Assembly (NCBI GenBank): GCA_964490725.1
Contig: CAZBDU010000011.1
Span: 1-64,000 of the forward strand
From: CAZBDU01 sp964490725
GTDB lineage: Bacteria > Spirochaetota > Spirochaetia > SZUA-6 > DRHE01
DNA length: 64,000 bases
Direction: 5' to 3'
Position 1 is the stretch's first letter, and every line of letters starts with the position of its first letter. A program made the position numbers and the translations under genes. Below the pieces are notes generated by a model. That model made no database searches. It saw only the letters and a list, made by a program, of their open reading frames with translations, and was not told the origin of the DNA. Of this stretch, positions 34,558-42,063 are shown in pieces.

Positions 34558-35766
34558 GTGTTGCCGCGTCTTTCACGCTTCACCGGCGGGCTGCCGGCCA
34601 CCTACTGGTACCTGTGGCTCGGTACGCTGGTAAACCGGATCGGCGGATTCGTCGCCCCCTTCCTGACCCTCTACCTGACCGGGGAGCGGCACCTCGGCGT
34701 GGCCAGGGCCGCGCTCATGGTGTCCCTCTTCGGCGCCGGCTCCTTCGCGGCAAGCCTGGCGGGGGGCGAGCTGGCCGATCGACTGGGCAGGCGGCCGGTG
34801 ATGCTGCTGAGCTTTCTGGTGACGCCCGCCGTGATCGTCTCCCTGGGGCTCCTGCGCAGCCTTCCTCTCATCGCCGTCACCACCCTGATCCTGGGTTTCT
34901 CCACGGATCTCTACCGGCCGGCCGTGAACGCCGCGGTGGCGGATCTGGTGCCGGGCGCGCTGCGGGTGCGCGCCTACGGGTACATCTATTGGGCGATCAA
35001 CCTGGGCGCGGCCGTGGCCCCGGTGATCGCCGGGCTCATGGCGCAGCGCAGCTACCTGCTCCTGTTCATCGGGGACGGCGTGACGACGCTGCTCTTCGGG
35101 CTGATCGTGATGTGGAAGATCTCCGAAACCCGTCCGCCCGCCGGGAAGAGCGAAGCGGGCAGGGCGGAGCCGCGCCGCTCGCGGTTGGGCGTGACGCTGG
35201 GAGACCCGCTTCTGATGGCGATGGTGGGCTTTGCCCTCCTGGCCGGCATGGTCTACGCCCAGGGCTATTCGACCCTGGCCATAGCGATGAGCGCTCACGG
35301 GGTGGGTCCGGCGCAGTACGGGGCGGCCATCGCCGTCAACGGGCTGCTGATCGTTCTCCTGGGCATTCCCGCGGCCAACTCGGCGCACCGCTGGCCGCGC
35401 TTGCTGGCCATGGCCGCAGCGGCCCTGGTGATGGGCACCGGCTTCGGCATGACGCGCTTCGTTCACGCCTTTCCCTGGTACGCGGCCAGCGTGGCGGTAT
35501 GGACCCTCGGAGAGATCCTGATCGCCGCCGTCGCTCCCTCGGTGGTCGCCGACCTGGCGCCGGTCCAGCTGCGCGGTCTTTACCAGGGCTTCATCGGCGC
35601 GGCCCACGGGCTTTCCTTCTTTGCCGGTCCCGCCCTGGGCGGCTGGGTCTTTCAGCGCTTCGGCGCTCCGGCGCTGTGGAGCGGCTGCTTCCTGGCCTGC
35701 CTCCTGGTGGCCGCAGGCTATGTGGCGGTCCGGGGCCCGGCCCGGCGAAGGCTCACCCGCGCCTGA
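34558..35766 (+). CDS. MFS transporter
   Basis: 402 residues with twelve hydrophobic segments. The major-facilitator motif A is visible as GGELADRLGRRPVM between segments 2 and 3. It opens FTGGLPATYWYLWLGTLVNRIGGFVAPF, as in drug- or sugar-type exporters. GTG 34558 is used; GTG 34534 would add eight residues, and neither has a clear ribosome site. It is divergent from the sugar operon, with 150 bases between. The substrate is unknown; efflux is the more likely role. Confidence 0.85.
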   Translation: MLPRLSRFTGGLPATYWYLWLGTLVNRIGGFVAPFLTLYLTGERHLGVARAALMVSLFGAGSFAASLAGGELADRLGRRPVMLLSFLVTPAVIVSLGLLRSLPLIAVTTLILGFSTDLYRPAVNAAVADLVPGALRVRAYGYIYWAINLGAAVAPVIAGLMAQRSYLLLFIGDGVTTLLFGLIVMWKISETRPPAGKSEAGRAEPRRSRLGVTLGDPLLMAMVGFALLAGMVYAQGYSTLAIAMSAHGVGPAQYGAAIAVNGLLIVLLGIPAANSAHRWPRLLAMAAAALVMGTGFGMTRFVHAFPWYAASVAVWTLGEILIAAVAPSVVADLAPVQLRGLYQGFIGAAHGLSFFAGPALGGWVFQRFGAPALWSGCFLACLLVAAGYVAVRGPARRRLTRA

Positions 35767-35905
35767 GGACCGTCCCCTTCGGGGCCGAGGCGCTCCCCTC
35801 GACTGGGCCGCCAGAGGCCCGAGGGCGGCCCGCCGCCCCGCCGGGAGAAAAAAGACCCCCGAAAGGCGTTGCCCATGCATCCGATCACCCCTCCTTGTCC
35901 GTATA

Positions 35906-35928
35906 TACCTGACACAAGCGCTCAGGTA
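35906..35928. promoter_or_regulatory. Inverted repeat before the cupredoxin gene
   Basis: TACCTGA and TCAGGTA, a perfect 7-bp inverted repeat, are separated by 9 bases and lie about 40 bases before the cupredoxin start. It could be an operator or a leader hairpin. Confidence 0.45.
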
Positions 35929-35966
35929 AACGGGCGCCGTCGAATCGAGTTCACAGGAGGTTTGTG

Positions 35967-36677
35967 ATGAAGACTCTGGCAACGAGGTCCGCACGGTACG
36001 CGAGCCCGGCGTTGGTCGCGATCTTTCTGACCGCGGCCCTGCTGCCGGCGGCGGCTCACGGCAGCGGGCCGCAGGTGGCCGTGGGCACGCAGCCCATCGT
36101 CGACTCCCGGGTGGTGATCCCCCTGGTGGTGAGCGACGGTCCGGGCTGGCTGGTGATCCACGCGGAGGCCGGCGGCAAGCCCGGCCCGGTGATCGGGTAC
36201 AGCCCCGTGAGGGACGGCACGAACACGGACGTGGCCGTGACCGTGGACACGGCGCGGGCCCCGGAGGTGCTGTTCGCCATGCTGCACACGGATGCCGGCC
36301 AGGTGGGGGTGTACGAGTTCCCGGGCGCCGACGCGCCGGTCAGGCTGGACGGCGCCATCGTGATGACGCAGTTCCAGGTGGGGCAGGCCGGGGCGGAGGG
36401 CGGCCTGGCGGTGATCCAGATGAAGGCGCGCCGCTACGAGTTCGTGCCCAACGTCATCCGGGTCCGCGCCGGCGCCCAGGTGGAGCTGCACATCGTGAGC
36501 CAGGACGTCACCCACGGGTTCGCCCTCCGCGGCCTGGGCGTCAACGAGAGGATCAACCCGGGCAGGGAGACCGTGGTTCGCTTCACCGCGCCGCAGGCGG
36601 GACGCTACACCTTCGCCTGCTCCGTGTTCTGCGGGTCGGGGCACAGAGGGATGACCGGCGAGCTGATCGTGGAGTAG
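35967..36677 (+). CDS. Exported cupredoxin with CuA-type site
   Basis: 236 residues. A signal peptide (cleavage near AAAHG) is followed by a DUF7282-like beta domain (about 45-130) and a cupredoxin domain with the ligands H183, C218, C222, H226 and M229 (CSVFCGSGHRGM). This C-x3-C-x3-H-x2-M pattern is that of the binuclear CuA centre of cytochrome c oxidase subunit II and nitrous-oxide reductase. There is no membrane anchor beyond the signal. AGGAGG precedes the ATG by 7 bases. No oxidase genes adjoin, so it may be a free electron carrier or copper-handling protein outside the cytoplasmic membrane. Confidence 0.82.
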   Translation: MKTLATRSARYASPALVAIFLTAALLPAAAHGSGPQVAVGTQPIVDSRVVIPLVVSDGPGWLVIHAEAGGKPGPVIGYSPVRDGTNTDVAVTVDTARAPEVLFAMLHTDAGQVGVYEFPGADAPVRLDGAIVMTQFQVGQAGAEGGLAVIQMKARRYEFVPNVIRVRAGAQVELHIVSQDVTHGFALRGLGVNERINPGRETVVRFTAPQAGRYTFACSVFCGSGHRGMTGELIVE

Positions 36678-36731
36678 TCCGCGCCGGGAAGGAGTGGCGC
36701 GCTATCCTCGGCCCGGCGGGAGGTCGCAGGC

Positions 36732-36762
36732 AAGGCCGGACCTCTCGGCCGGGCCTTCTCTT
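36732..36762 (+). terminator. Probable terminator after the cupredoxin gene
   Basis: AAGGCC and GGCCTT arms enclose a second GGCCG/CGGCC pairing, followed by CTCTT. It stands between convergent genes. Confidence 0.5.
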
Positions 36763-36774
36763 GGGCCGGCCCCT

Positions 36775-37482
36775 TCAGCCCTCTGCACCGAGAACCTTGC
36801 GCCCCGTGGGCCCGGGGCTCCCCCCGGCAGGCTCCACGGTGATGCCGAACGCCTGGTAGTCGCCCAGGGGGAGGGGGGCGGAGACTTGCAGGGCCCCGTA
36901 CCCGCTGGCGGAGACGGAGAACACGCCGCCGCTGGTCCGCCGGCCGTCCCGGATCAGCCACAGCTGGTACTGCCGCCCAGAGGCCAGCGGAGGAAGATCC
37001 TCCACCACCAGAGTTCCGCTGGGCTCCGTGCGGCTGTAGACGAGGACGCCCCAGGCCGCCTGCGCCGCTTCGGTGGGGCTCAAGGAGATCACCCGCGAGC
37101 TCAACGGCGCAGCAAAGCTCTCCAGGCGGCGAACCCGCTGCCAGAGCAGCACGTTGAAAACTGCCAGGACCAGCACGGCCGCCAGTGCGGCCGCCGCCCA
37201 TACGGGCCAGCTGCGAGGCGCCGGCCGAAGCAGCTCCGCCGGAGCCCGGCGTTGGGGTCCCAGTCCGCGCAGAAGCCTTTCCTTCAGCCCGGGCGGCGGC
37301 TGGACCGGCGCAATGACGAGGCCCAGCGCGCCCACCACCTCCTGGTACTCTTCCAGGGCGGCCCGGCAGGAGGCGCAGCTCCTGAGGTGCCGCCGCACCT
37401 CGGCCTTCTCCTCAGGGCTGAGGCTGCCCAGGGCGTGCGCCGGCAGAAGCTCCTCGACGTGTCCTGCGTTCATCCCGCTCAT
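36775..37482 (-). CDS. Anti-sigma factor, RskA type with zinc motif
   Basis: 235 residues. The cytoplasmic zinc anti-sigma motif HLRSCASC (H32, C36, C39) binds the sigma factor, a single membrane segment lies at about 93-114, and the outer domain contains the RskA pattern LPPLASGRQYQLWLIRDG. Its ATG overlaps the sigma stop (ATGA), so both are made together. Release of the sigma would need a signal acting through the outer domain or the zinc thiols. Confidence 0.9.
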   Translation of the reverse strand: MSGMNAGHVEELLPAHALGSLSPEEKAEVRRHLRSCASCRAALEEYQEVVGALGLVIAPVQPPPGLKERLLRGLGPQRRAPAELLRPAPRSWPVWAAAALAAVLVLAVFNVLLWQRVRRLESFAAPLSSRVISLSPTEAAQAAWGVLVYSRTEPSGTLVVEDLPPLASGRQYQLWLIRDGRRTSGGVFSVSASGYGALQVSAPLPLGDYQAFGITVEPAGGSPGPTGRKVLGAEG

Positions 37483-38072
37483 CGCCCCGGCTCCTCTCCC
37501 TCAGGCAGCAGCGTTTCCTTCAGCTTGCGCATTCCCAGGCGGATGCGCGTCTTCACCGTCCCCAGGGGCTGGCCCAGAGCCCGGGCGATGTCCCCATGCG
37601 AGTAGCCGCGAAAGAAGGCCAGGGCCAGGGCCTGCCGCTGCGCCGCCGGGAGGGAGGCGAGGGCGGCGTGAACCCGCTGCCTTTCCATCGCCAGCTCGGC
37701 GGACCGCACCGGGTTGTCCCTCCGGGCGCGGTCCGCCTCGGGGCTGTTCTCCCAGGCTGCACGCTGCGCCTCCCGGCGGACGCCGCGCCGGCGCAGCTCA
37801 TCGATTGCGCGGTTCCGGGCGATCCTCGAGATCCAGGTGGCCACCTTCGAGCGATCGGCACGGTAGGAGCGTACGTTCCTCCACACGCTGGTGAACACGT
37901 CCTGGGTCACCTCCTCCGCGGTCTCTCGATCTCCCAGCAGCTGCAGTGCGATGCCGAACACGATGCGGCTGTAGCGATCGTACAGCAGGGAGAAGGCTTC
38001 CCGGTTTCCCCGGGAGATCCTCTCGAGCAGTGCCGTGTCGTCCGGCGAGGCCAGAGCCATCACCGTCAGCAT
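37479..38072 (-). CDS. ECF-family RNA polymerase sigma factor
   Basis: 197 residues with sigma region 2 (EAFSLLYDRYSRIVFGIALQ, the ATWISRIARNRAIDELRR -10 recognition part) and region 4 (LPAAQRQALALAFFRG, GTVKTRIRLGMRKL). Coupled to the RskA-type anti-sigma, it resembles the SigK/RskA pair. ATG 38072 or the in-frame ATG 38060 may be the start. The convergent cupredoxin and the divergent monooxygenase are possible targets, but no shared ECF promoter was recognised. Confidence 0.92.
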   Translation of the reverse strand: MLTVMALASPDDTALLERISRGNREAFSLLYDRYSRIVFGIALQLLGDRETAEEVTQDVFTSVWRNVRSYRADRSKVATWISRIARNRAIDELRRRGVRREAQRAAWENSPEADRARRDNPVRSAELAMERQRVHAALASLPAAQRQALALAFFRGYSHGDIARALGQPLGTVKTRIRLGMRKLKETLLPEGEEPGR

Positions 38073-38266
38073 AAGCCCCGGCCCCGGCCCGCATCAAGGC
38101 CGTCCGGCGCTCGCCCCTCTGGGGCCCCACCGAAATGACATACGTTTCCGGCGCGCGGATGGATGCACGGAAGCGCACTGAGGCGCGCTGAAGAGGAGCG
38201 CTGGCGGGTTTCTCTCCTTTCGGCTATGGTTTCTGCCACAACCGAAATGGAGAATGGAGGAAGAGG

Positions 38267-38575
38267 ATGATTCACCTGGTGGTGACGATGATGATCAAGG
38301 AAGGCTCGATGGAGGAGTTCATGGAGGCGGCCCGGGAGCTGAGACATCAGGTGCGGCGCGAGCCCGGATGTCACGGCTACGAGTACACGGTAGACCTTCA
38401 GTCTCCCCTGGACATTCAGGAGCCGGTCCAGGAGAATCGGGTGACCCTGATCGAGAAGTGGGAGTCACTGGAGGCGCTGCAGGCCCACCTGGCCACCCCC
38501 CACATGAAGGCCGCTAGCCCGCGCATGGAGGCCCTGCGGGAAGGCATAGCGATCCGCGTCACCCGCTCCATCTGA
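38267..38575 (+). CDS. Antibiotic biosynthesis monooxygenase-domain protein (YgiN-like)
   Basis: 102 residues, a single ABM dimeric alpha-beta-barrel domain: LVVTMMIKEGSMEEF, REPGCHGYEY, and VTLIEKWESLEALQAHLATPHM. Members act as quinol or small aromatic monooxygenases without cofactor, or only bind the substrate. ATGGAGGAAGAGG precedes the ATG. It stands alone, divergent from the sigma factor gene. Confidence 0.85.
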   Translation: MIHLVVTMMIKEGSMEEFMEAARELRHQVRREPGCHGYEYTVDLQSPLDIQEPVQENRVTLIEKWESLEALQAHLATPHMKAASPRMEALREGIAIRVTRSI

Positions 38576-39123
38576 CGGCGGCGGAAGGCTCTCCGCGCCG
38601 GTTCCCGCTTTCGATTGGCAATCCAGATTCGTCGATGGCTGTCCCCGAAAGTTGACAGGGGTCGGGCCCGTCCGGCCCCGTTCAGGCCGGCATGGACCGG
38701 CTTCTCCCTGCCTGCTGCCCTGCGGGCGTGGGGGCGCTGCCGGAGGATAGAGACAGGCAGCGCCCGGCCCGGGCGGGGCCCCCCTGAGGGCCGCCGGGGA
38801 TCGTTGACTCCATGCATGGGTCTTGCACTTTCGCAACAGTCTCGTATTTCTCTGCGCCATTAGCAGTTACATCCAACATCGGCCGCCCTGCGTGCGGTTG
38901 TGCAACTCCTTCGGGCACTGACTGCCAAAAACGGTCAGGGAGCAGCCAGACGGACGCTTCCCTTCCGCGGCCAAACCGCCCCCGAAATCGTACGGCCCGC
39001 GCCGGCCCGTGGGGTTCGCGTGGCGGAGCCGGCCTTCGCAACCGGTGTGGCATGAGACTTGCTTCCAGACCGGTCAGAGCCTTCGCGCGGAGCTCGAGAA
39101 GAATCAGTCTCAGGAGGAAAACG
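38576..39123. other. Long intergenic region with a strong hairpin
   Basis: About 550 bases without a credible gene. A perfect 10-bp stem (GGGCGCTGCC at 38732-38741 with 38756-38765) closes a 14-base loop that contains GGAGGAT. TTGCAC at 38823 and TATTTC 16 bases on may form a promoter for the lipoprotein at 39124. No known riboswitch was recognised. Confidence 0.45.
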
Positions 39124-39858
39124 ATGAAAGGGTTGCGCGTATCAGTAGGACTCGTGACCGCCGCACTCTCCCTGATCCTGGTGAACTGCAAGCCGATTCC
39201 CTACTACCTGGAGCAGGTCTGCAAGGTCTACGGCACGGTCACCGTCGCGGGGAGCGAGGGGGCCACGCCCATCGGCAGCGTCGAGGTGTTCGTGGACGGC
39301 TACCAGTACTCGGAGCTCACGAACTACAACGGCGACTACGAGCTGGAGCTGGTGGAGGGCACCTGGACGGTGAGCTTCCAGAAGGACGGCTACGAGCCGG
39401 CGAGCGCCGAGGTGACGGTCAGCCTGGATGCTCCACGGTTCAGGCTCGACGTGGAGATGGTGAAGATCGGGCCCCCGCCTCCACAGGACGGCTCGGTGAC
39501 GGTCGCCTTCAGCAACGCGGGGGCGGTCGAAGGCAAGCGCGTGCTGGTGGGGGTCTTTCCCGCCGGCAGCGATCCGTCGGTCGTTCCGATCGTGGCACAA
39601 GGGGATTTCGACATCGCCTCCGGGGAGGGCAGCCAGACGCTGGAGGTGCCGGGGATCGCCGGAGAGATCTGGTACGGCACGGGAGGCCAGTCCTACGACC
39701 TCTACCTCTGGGTCGACATGAACGACAACCTGCAGTACGGGGCCTACTACCCGGAGCCGGGCGTGGACATGGAGCTCGCCACATTCCCGGTGGTGGTGAC
39801 CATCGACGGCGACGTGCACCTGAGCTATACCGGCGCCGACCTGATCCTGGTGCCGTAA
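39124..39858 (+). CDS. Lipoprotein with carboxypeptidase-regulatory-like domain
   Basis: 244 residues. The signal peptide ends ILVNC, a lipobox with Cys at about residue 22. The mature part begins with a beta-sandwich repeat of the carboxypeptidase-D regulatory type (GTVTVAG...GSVEVFVDGYQYSELTNYNGDYELELVEGTWTVSF split over about residues 34-80). A second beta domain follows a PPPP linker. AGGAGG precedes the ATG. Such domains bind surfaces or sugars; the function is unknown. Confidence 0.78.
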   Translation: MKGLRVSVGLVTAALSLILVNCKPIPYYLEQVCKVYGTVTVAGSEGATPIGSVEVFVDGYQYSELTNYNGDYELELVEGTWTVSFQKDGYEPASAEVTVSLDAPRFRLDVEMVKIGPPPPQDGSVTVAFSNAGAVEGKRVLVGVFPAGSDPSVVPIVAQGDFDIASGEGSQTLEVPGIAGEIWYGTGGQSYDLYLWVDMNDNLQYGAYYPEPGVDMELATFPVVVTIDGDVHLSYTGADLILVP

Positions 39859-39908
39859 CTGCGCTTCGAGCCGGGGGGCGCAGTGGCCGGGGTGTGGCCG
39901 GCGCCCGC

Positions 39909-39943
39909 AAGCAGGCCGGGTTCGCGGCGAATCCGGCCTGCTT
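39909..39943 (+). terminator. Probable terminator after the lipoprotein gene
   Basis: AAGCAGGCCGG pairs perfectly with CCGGCCTGCTT over 11 bp, with a further inner pairing; the tail TTCGTTGTG is only weakly T-rich. Confidence 0.6.
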
Positions 39944-39989
39944 CGTTGTGGGCTTGACGGCGGCCTCACCCAAAGAGCACCATCAGCTC

Positions 39990-40619
39990 ATGAGCGAGGC
40001 AATCGAGAAGATCGACCTCTGGAGCCAGCACAAGGAGATCTTCACACCCTCGGCCAGGCAGCCCGAGCTGGTGGAGGTGCCGCCGCTGGCCTATCTGCAG
40101 GTGGACGGCACGGGGGACCCGAACACCGCCCCTGCCTTCCGCGAGGCCATCGCCGCCCTCTACTCGCTGGCCTACACCCTGAAGCTCTCCCTGAAGAAGC
40201 AGAAGGGCCTGGACTTCCGGGTCATGCCCATGTCCGGGCTCTTCCATGCCGATGATCCGCGGGTGTTCCTGGAGGGCAGGAAGCGGGAGTGGCGCTGGAC
40301 CCTGATGATCCCGATCCCTTCCCAGGTGAGCAGCGAGGAGCTCGAGGAGGCGCGGGCGGCGGCAATGGAAAAGAAGCGGCCCTCCCCGGCGTTGCCGCTG
40401 GCGCGCCTGGAGACGGTTCGGGAGGGCCTCTGCGCCCAGATCCTCCACAAGGGGCCCTACGCTGAGGAGAAGCCCACCATCGAGAGACTGCACGCCTTCA
40501 TCCAAGAAAAGGGGCTGGTCTTCTCCGGCCCGCACCACGAGATCTACATCTCGGATCCCAATCGGACCGCCCCGGAGCGGATGAAGACCATTGTGCGCCA
40601 GCCGGTGAGGCGGGCCTGA
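39990..40619 (+). CDS. GyrI-like small-molecule-binding domain protein
   Basis: 209 residues, soluble. It has the order of free-standing GyrI-like proteins: a PPLAYLQVDGTGDPN opening, a helical segment, MSGLF, then WTLMIPIP and a duplicated half (ILHKGPYAEEKPTIERLHAFIQEKG, HHEIYISDPNR). The family binds diverse hydrophobic compounds; some are hydrolases. The ATG has a weak AAAGAG site. The frame is open far upstream, but the domain fixes the start. Convergent with the NtrC-type gene. Confidence 0.82.
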   Translation: MSEAIEKIDLWSQHKEIFTPSARQPELVEVPPLAYLQVDGTGDPNTAPAFREAIAALYSLAYTLKLSLKKQKGLDFRVMPMSGLFHADDPRVFLEGRKREWRWTLMIPIPSQVSSEELEEARAAAMEKKRPSPALPLARLETVREGLCAQILHKGPYAEEKPTIERLHAFIQEKGLVFSGPHHEIYISDPNRTAPERMKTIVRQPVRRA

Positions 40620-40629
40620 CGGGCGGGAT

Positions 40630-42063
40630 TCACTCCTCCGGGCGCTCCGCTCTGCGCCAGGCCTTGCTGAAGGCCTGGTGAGAGATACCCAGCAGCCCGG
40701 CGGCCACGCTCTGGTTGCCCCCGGCGCGCCGAAGCGCCTCCTGGAAGAGCAGCTCCCTGGCCTGACGCAGGGTGGGCAGCCGTTCTGCGAAGCGCAGCGG
40801 CTGCCCCGGGGGAATCGCGGAGGCGGCCGGTGCGGTGGCTGCGCCCGCCGCGGGGGCCGCGCGTCCGAGCCACTCGCGGAACGGCGCCAGGGGCAGGACG
40901 GGGGAGGGGGCGGCGGCCATGGCGTGAACCACCATGTGCTCCAGCTCGCGCACGTTGCCGGGGAAATCGTAGGTCTCCAGCAGCTGCAACAGCTCCGGCG
41001 GCACCCGCGGCCTGCTCCTGCCCAGCTTCCGGGCCGCCGCTGCGACGAAGTGGTCCAGCAGGGGCGGGAGGTCGTCCCTTCGTTCCCGCAGGGGCGGGAC
41101 CCTCACCGCGTGGGTCAACAGCCGGAAGTACAGGTCCTTCCGGAAGGCTCCCTGCGCCAGCAGCCCCTCCAGGTCGTGGTTGGTCGCCACCACGAAGCGA
41201 GTCCGCGCCCGCCGGGGCAGGTCCGAGCCCAGAGGGTAGTATTCGCCGGTGTCGAACAGCTGCAGGAGCTTGGTCTGGGAGGCCGGGCTCAGGTCACCGA
41301 TCTCGTCCAGCAGGAGCGTTCCTCCCGCGGCCTGCTGGATCAGCCCCTCACGCTTGTCCACTGCCTGGGTGAAGGCCCCCTTCAGGTGCCCGGACAGGGC
41401 GTCTGCAAACATGGTGTCATCCAGGCCTGCCACGTTGACCTCGACGTACCTGCCCTGGCGGGCGCTCGCCTGGTGGATTGCCCGCGCCAGCAGGGTCTTG
41501 CCCGCGCCGCTTTCGCCAGACAGCAGGATGGGCTCGTCGGTTCTGGCCACCGACTCGATCAGAAGGAATATGGCGCGCATGGCGCGGTTCACCGTCACGA
41601 TGGGTGCGAAGGGTGTGGGGTCCGCCAGCGTCGCCGTGAGGAGCTTGTCCTTGAGCTGCCGGTAGCCCTCCTCGAGCCTGCGGCGCTCCATGGCCCGCTT
41701 GACCCCCGCAAGCAGCCGCGTGTCCTCTCCGACCTTGACGATGTAGTCGAAGGCGCCGCGGCTCATGCACTGCACTGCGGACTCCACCTCGTTGGTGCCG
41801 GTGACCACGATCACCGGGATGTAGGGCCAGGCATCGTGGAGCTCCGCCAGCAGGGTCTGCCCCGAGACGTGCGGCATGGTGAGATCCAGGAGGATGACTT
41901 CCGGCTCCTGGCTGCGAACCAGGTCCAGGACCTGCCGGCTGTCCGAGCAGCCCAGCACGTTATGCAGACCGCTGGATTTCAACAGGTGGCTCAGGCTGGC
42001 CACGATGTCCTTCTCGTCGTCCACGATGAGAATGGGTCGAGGGGGAAGCGATTCCGGTGCCAT
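40630..42063 (-). CDS. NtrC-type response regulator with variant GAFTQA loop
   Basis: 477 residues: receiver (D60, K110), AAA+ ATPase (Walker A GESGAGKT at 183-190, Walker B GTLLLDEIGD at 248-257, FRKDLYFRL sensor) and a C-terminal Fis-type helix-turn-helix (GGNQSVAAGLLGISHQAF). The sigma54-contact loop normally reads GAFTGA; here it is GAFTQA (229-234). This may weaken or alter sigma54 contact. GGAGGAGA precedes the ATG, which shares one base with the stop of the upstream kinase (TGATG). The pair should be one two-component system. Confidence 0.9.
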   Translation of the reverse strand: MAPESLPPRPILIVDDEKDIVASLSHLLKSSGLHNVLGCSDSRQVLDLVRSQEPEVILLDLTMPHVSGQTLLAELHDAWPYIPVIVVTGTNEVESAVQCMSRGAFDYIVKVGEDTRLLAGVKRAMERRRLEEGYRQLKDKLLTATLADPTPFAPIVTVNRAMRAIFLLIESVARTDEPILLSGESGAGKTLLARAIHQASARQGRYVEVNVAGLDDTMFADALSGHLKGAFTQAVDKREGLIQQAAGGTLLLDEIGDLSPASQTKLLQLFDTGEYYPLGSDLPRRARTRFVVATNHDLEGLLAQGAFRKDLYFRLLTHAVRVPPLRERRDDLPPLLDHFVAAAARKLGRSRPRVPPELLQLLETYDFPGNVRELEHMVVHAMAAAPSPVLPLAPFREWLGRAAPAAGAATAPAASAIPPGQPLRFAERLPTLRQARELLFQEALRRAGGNQSVAAGLLGISHQAFSKAWRRAERPEE

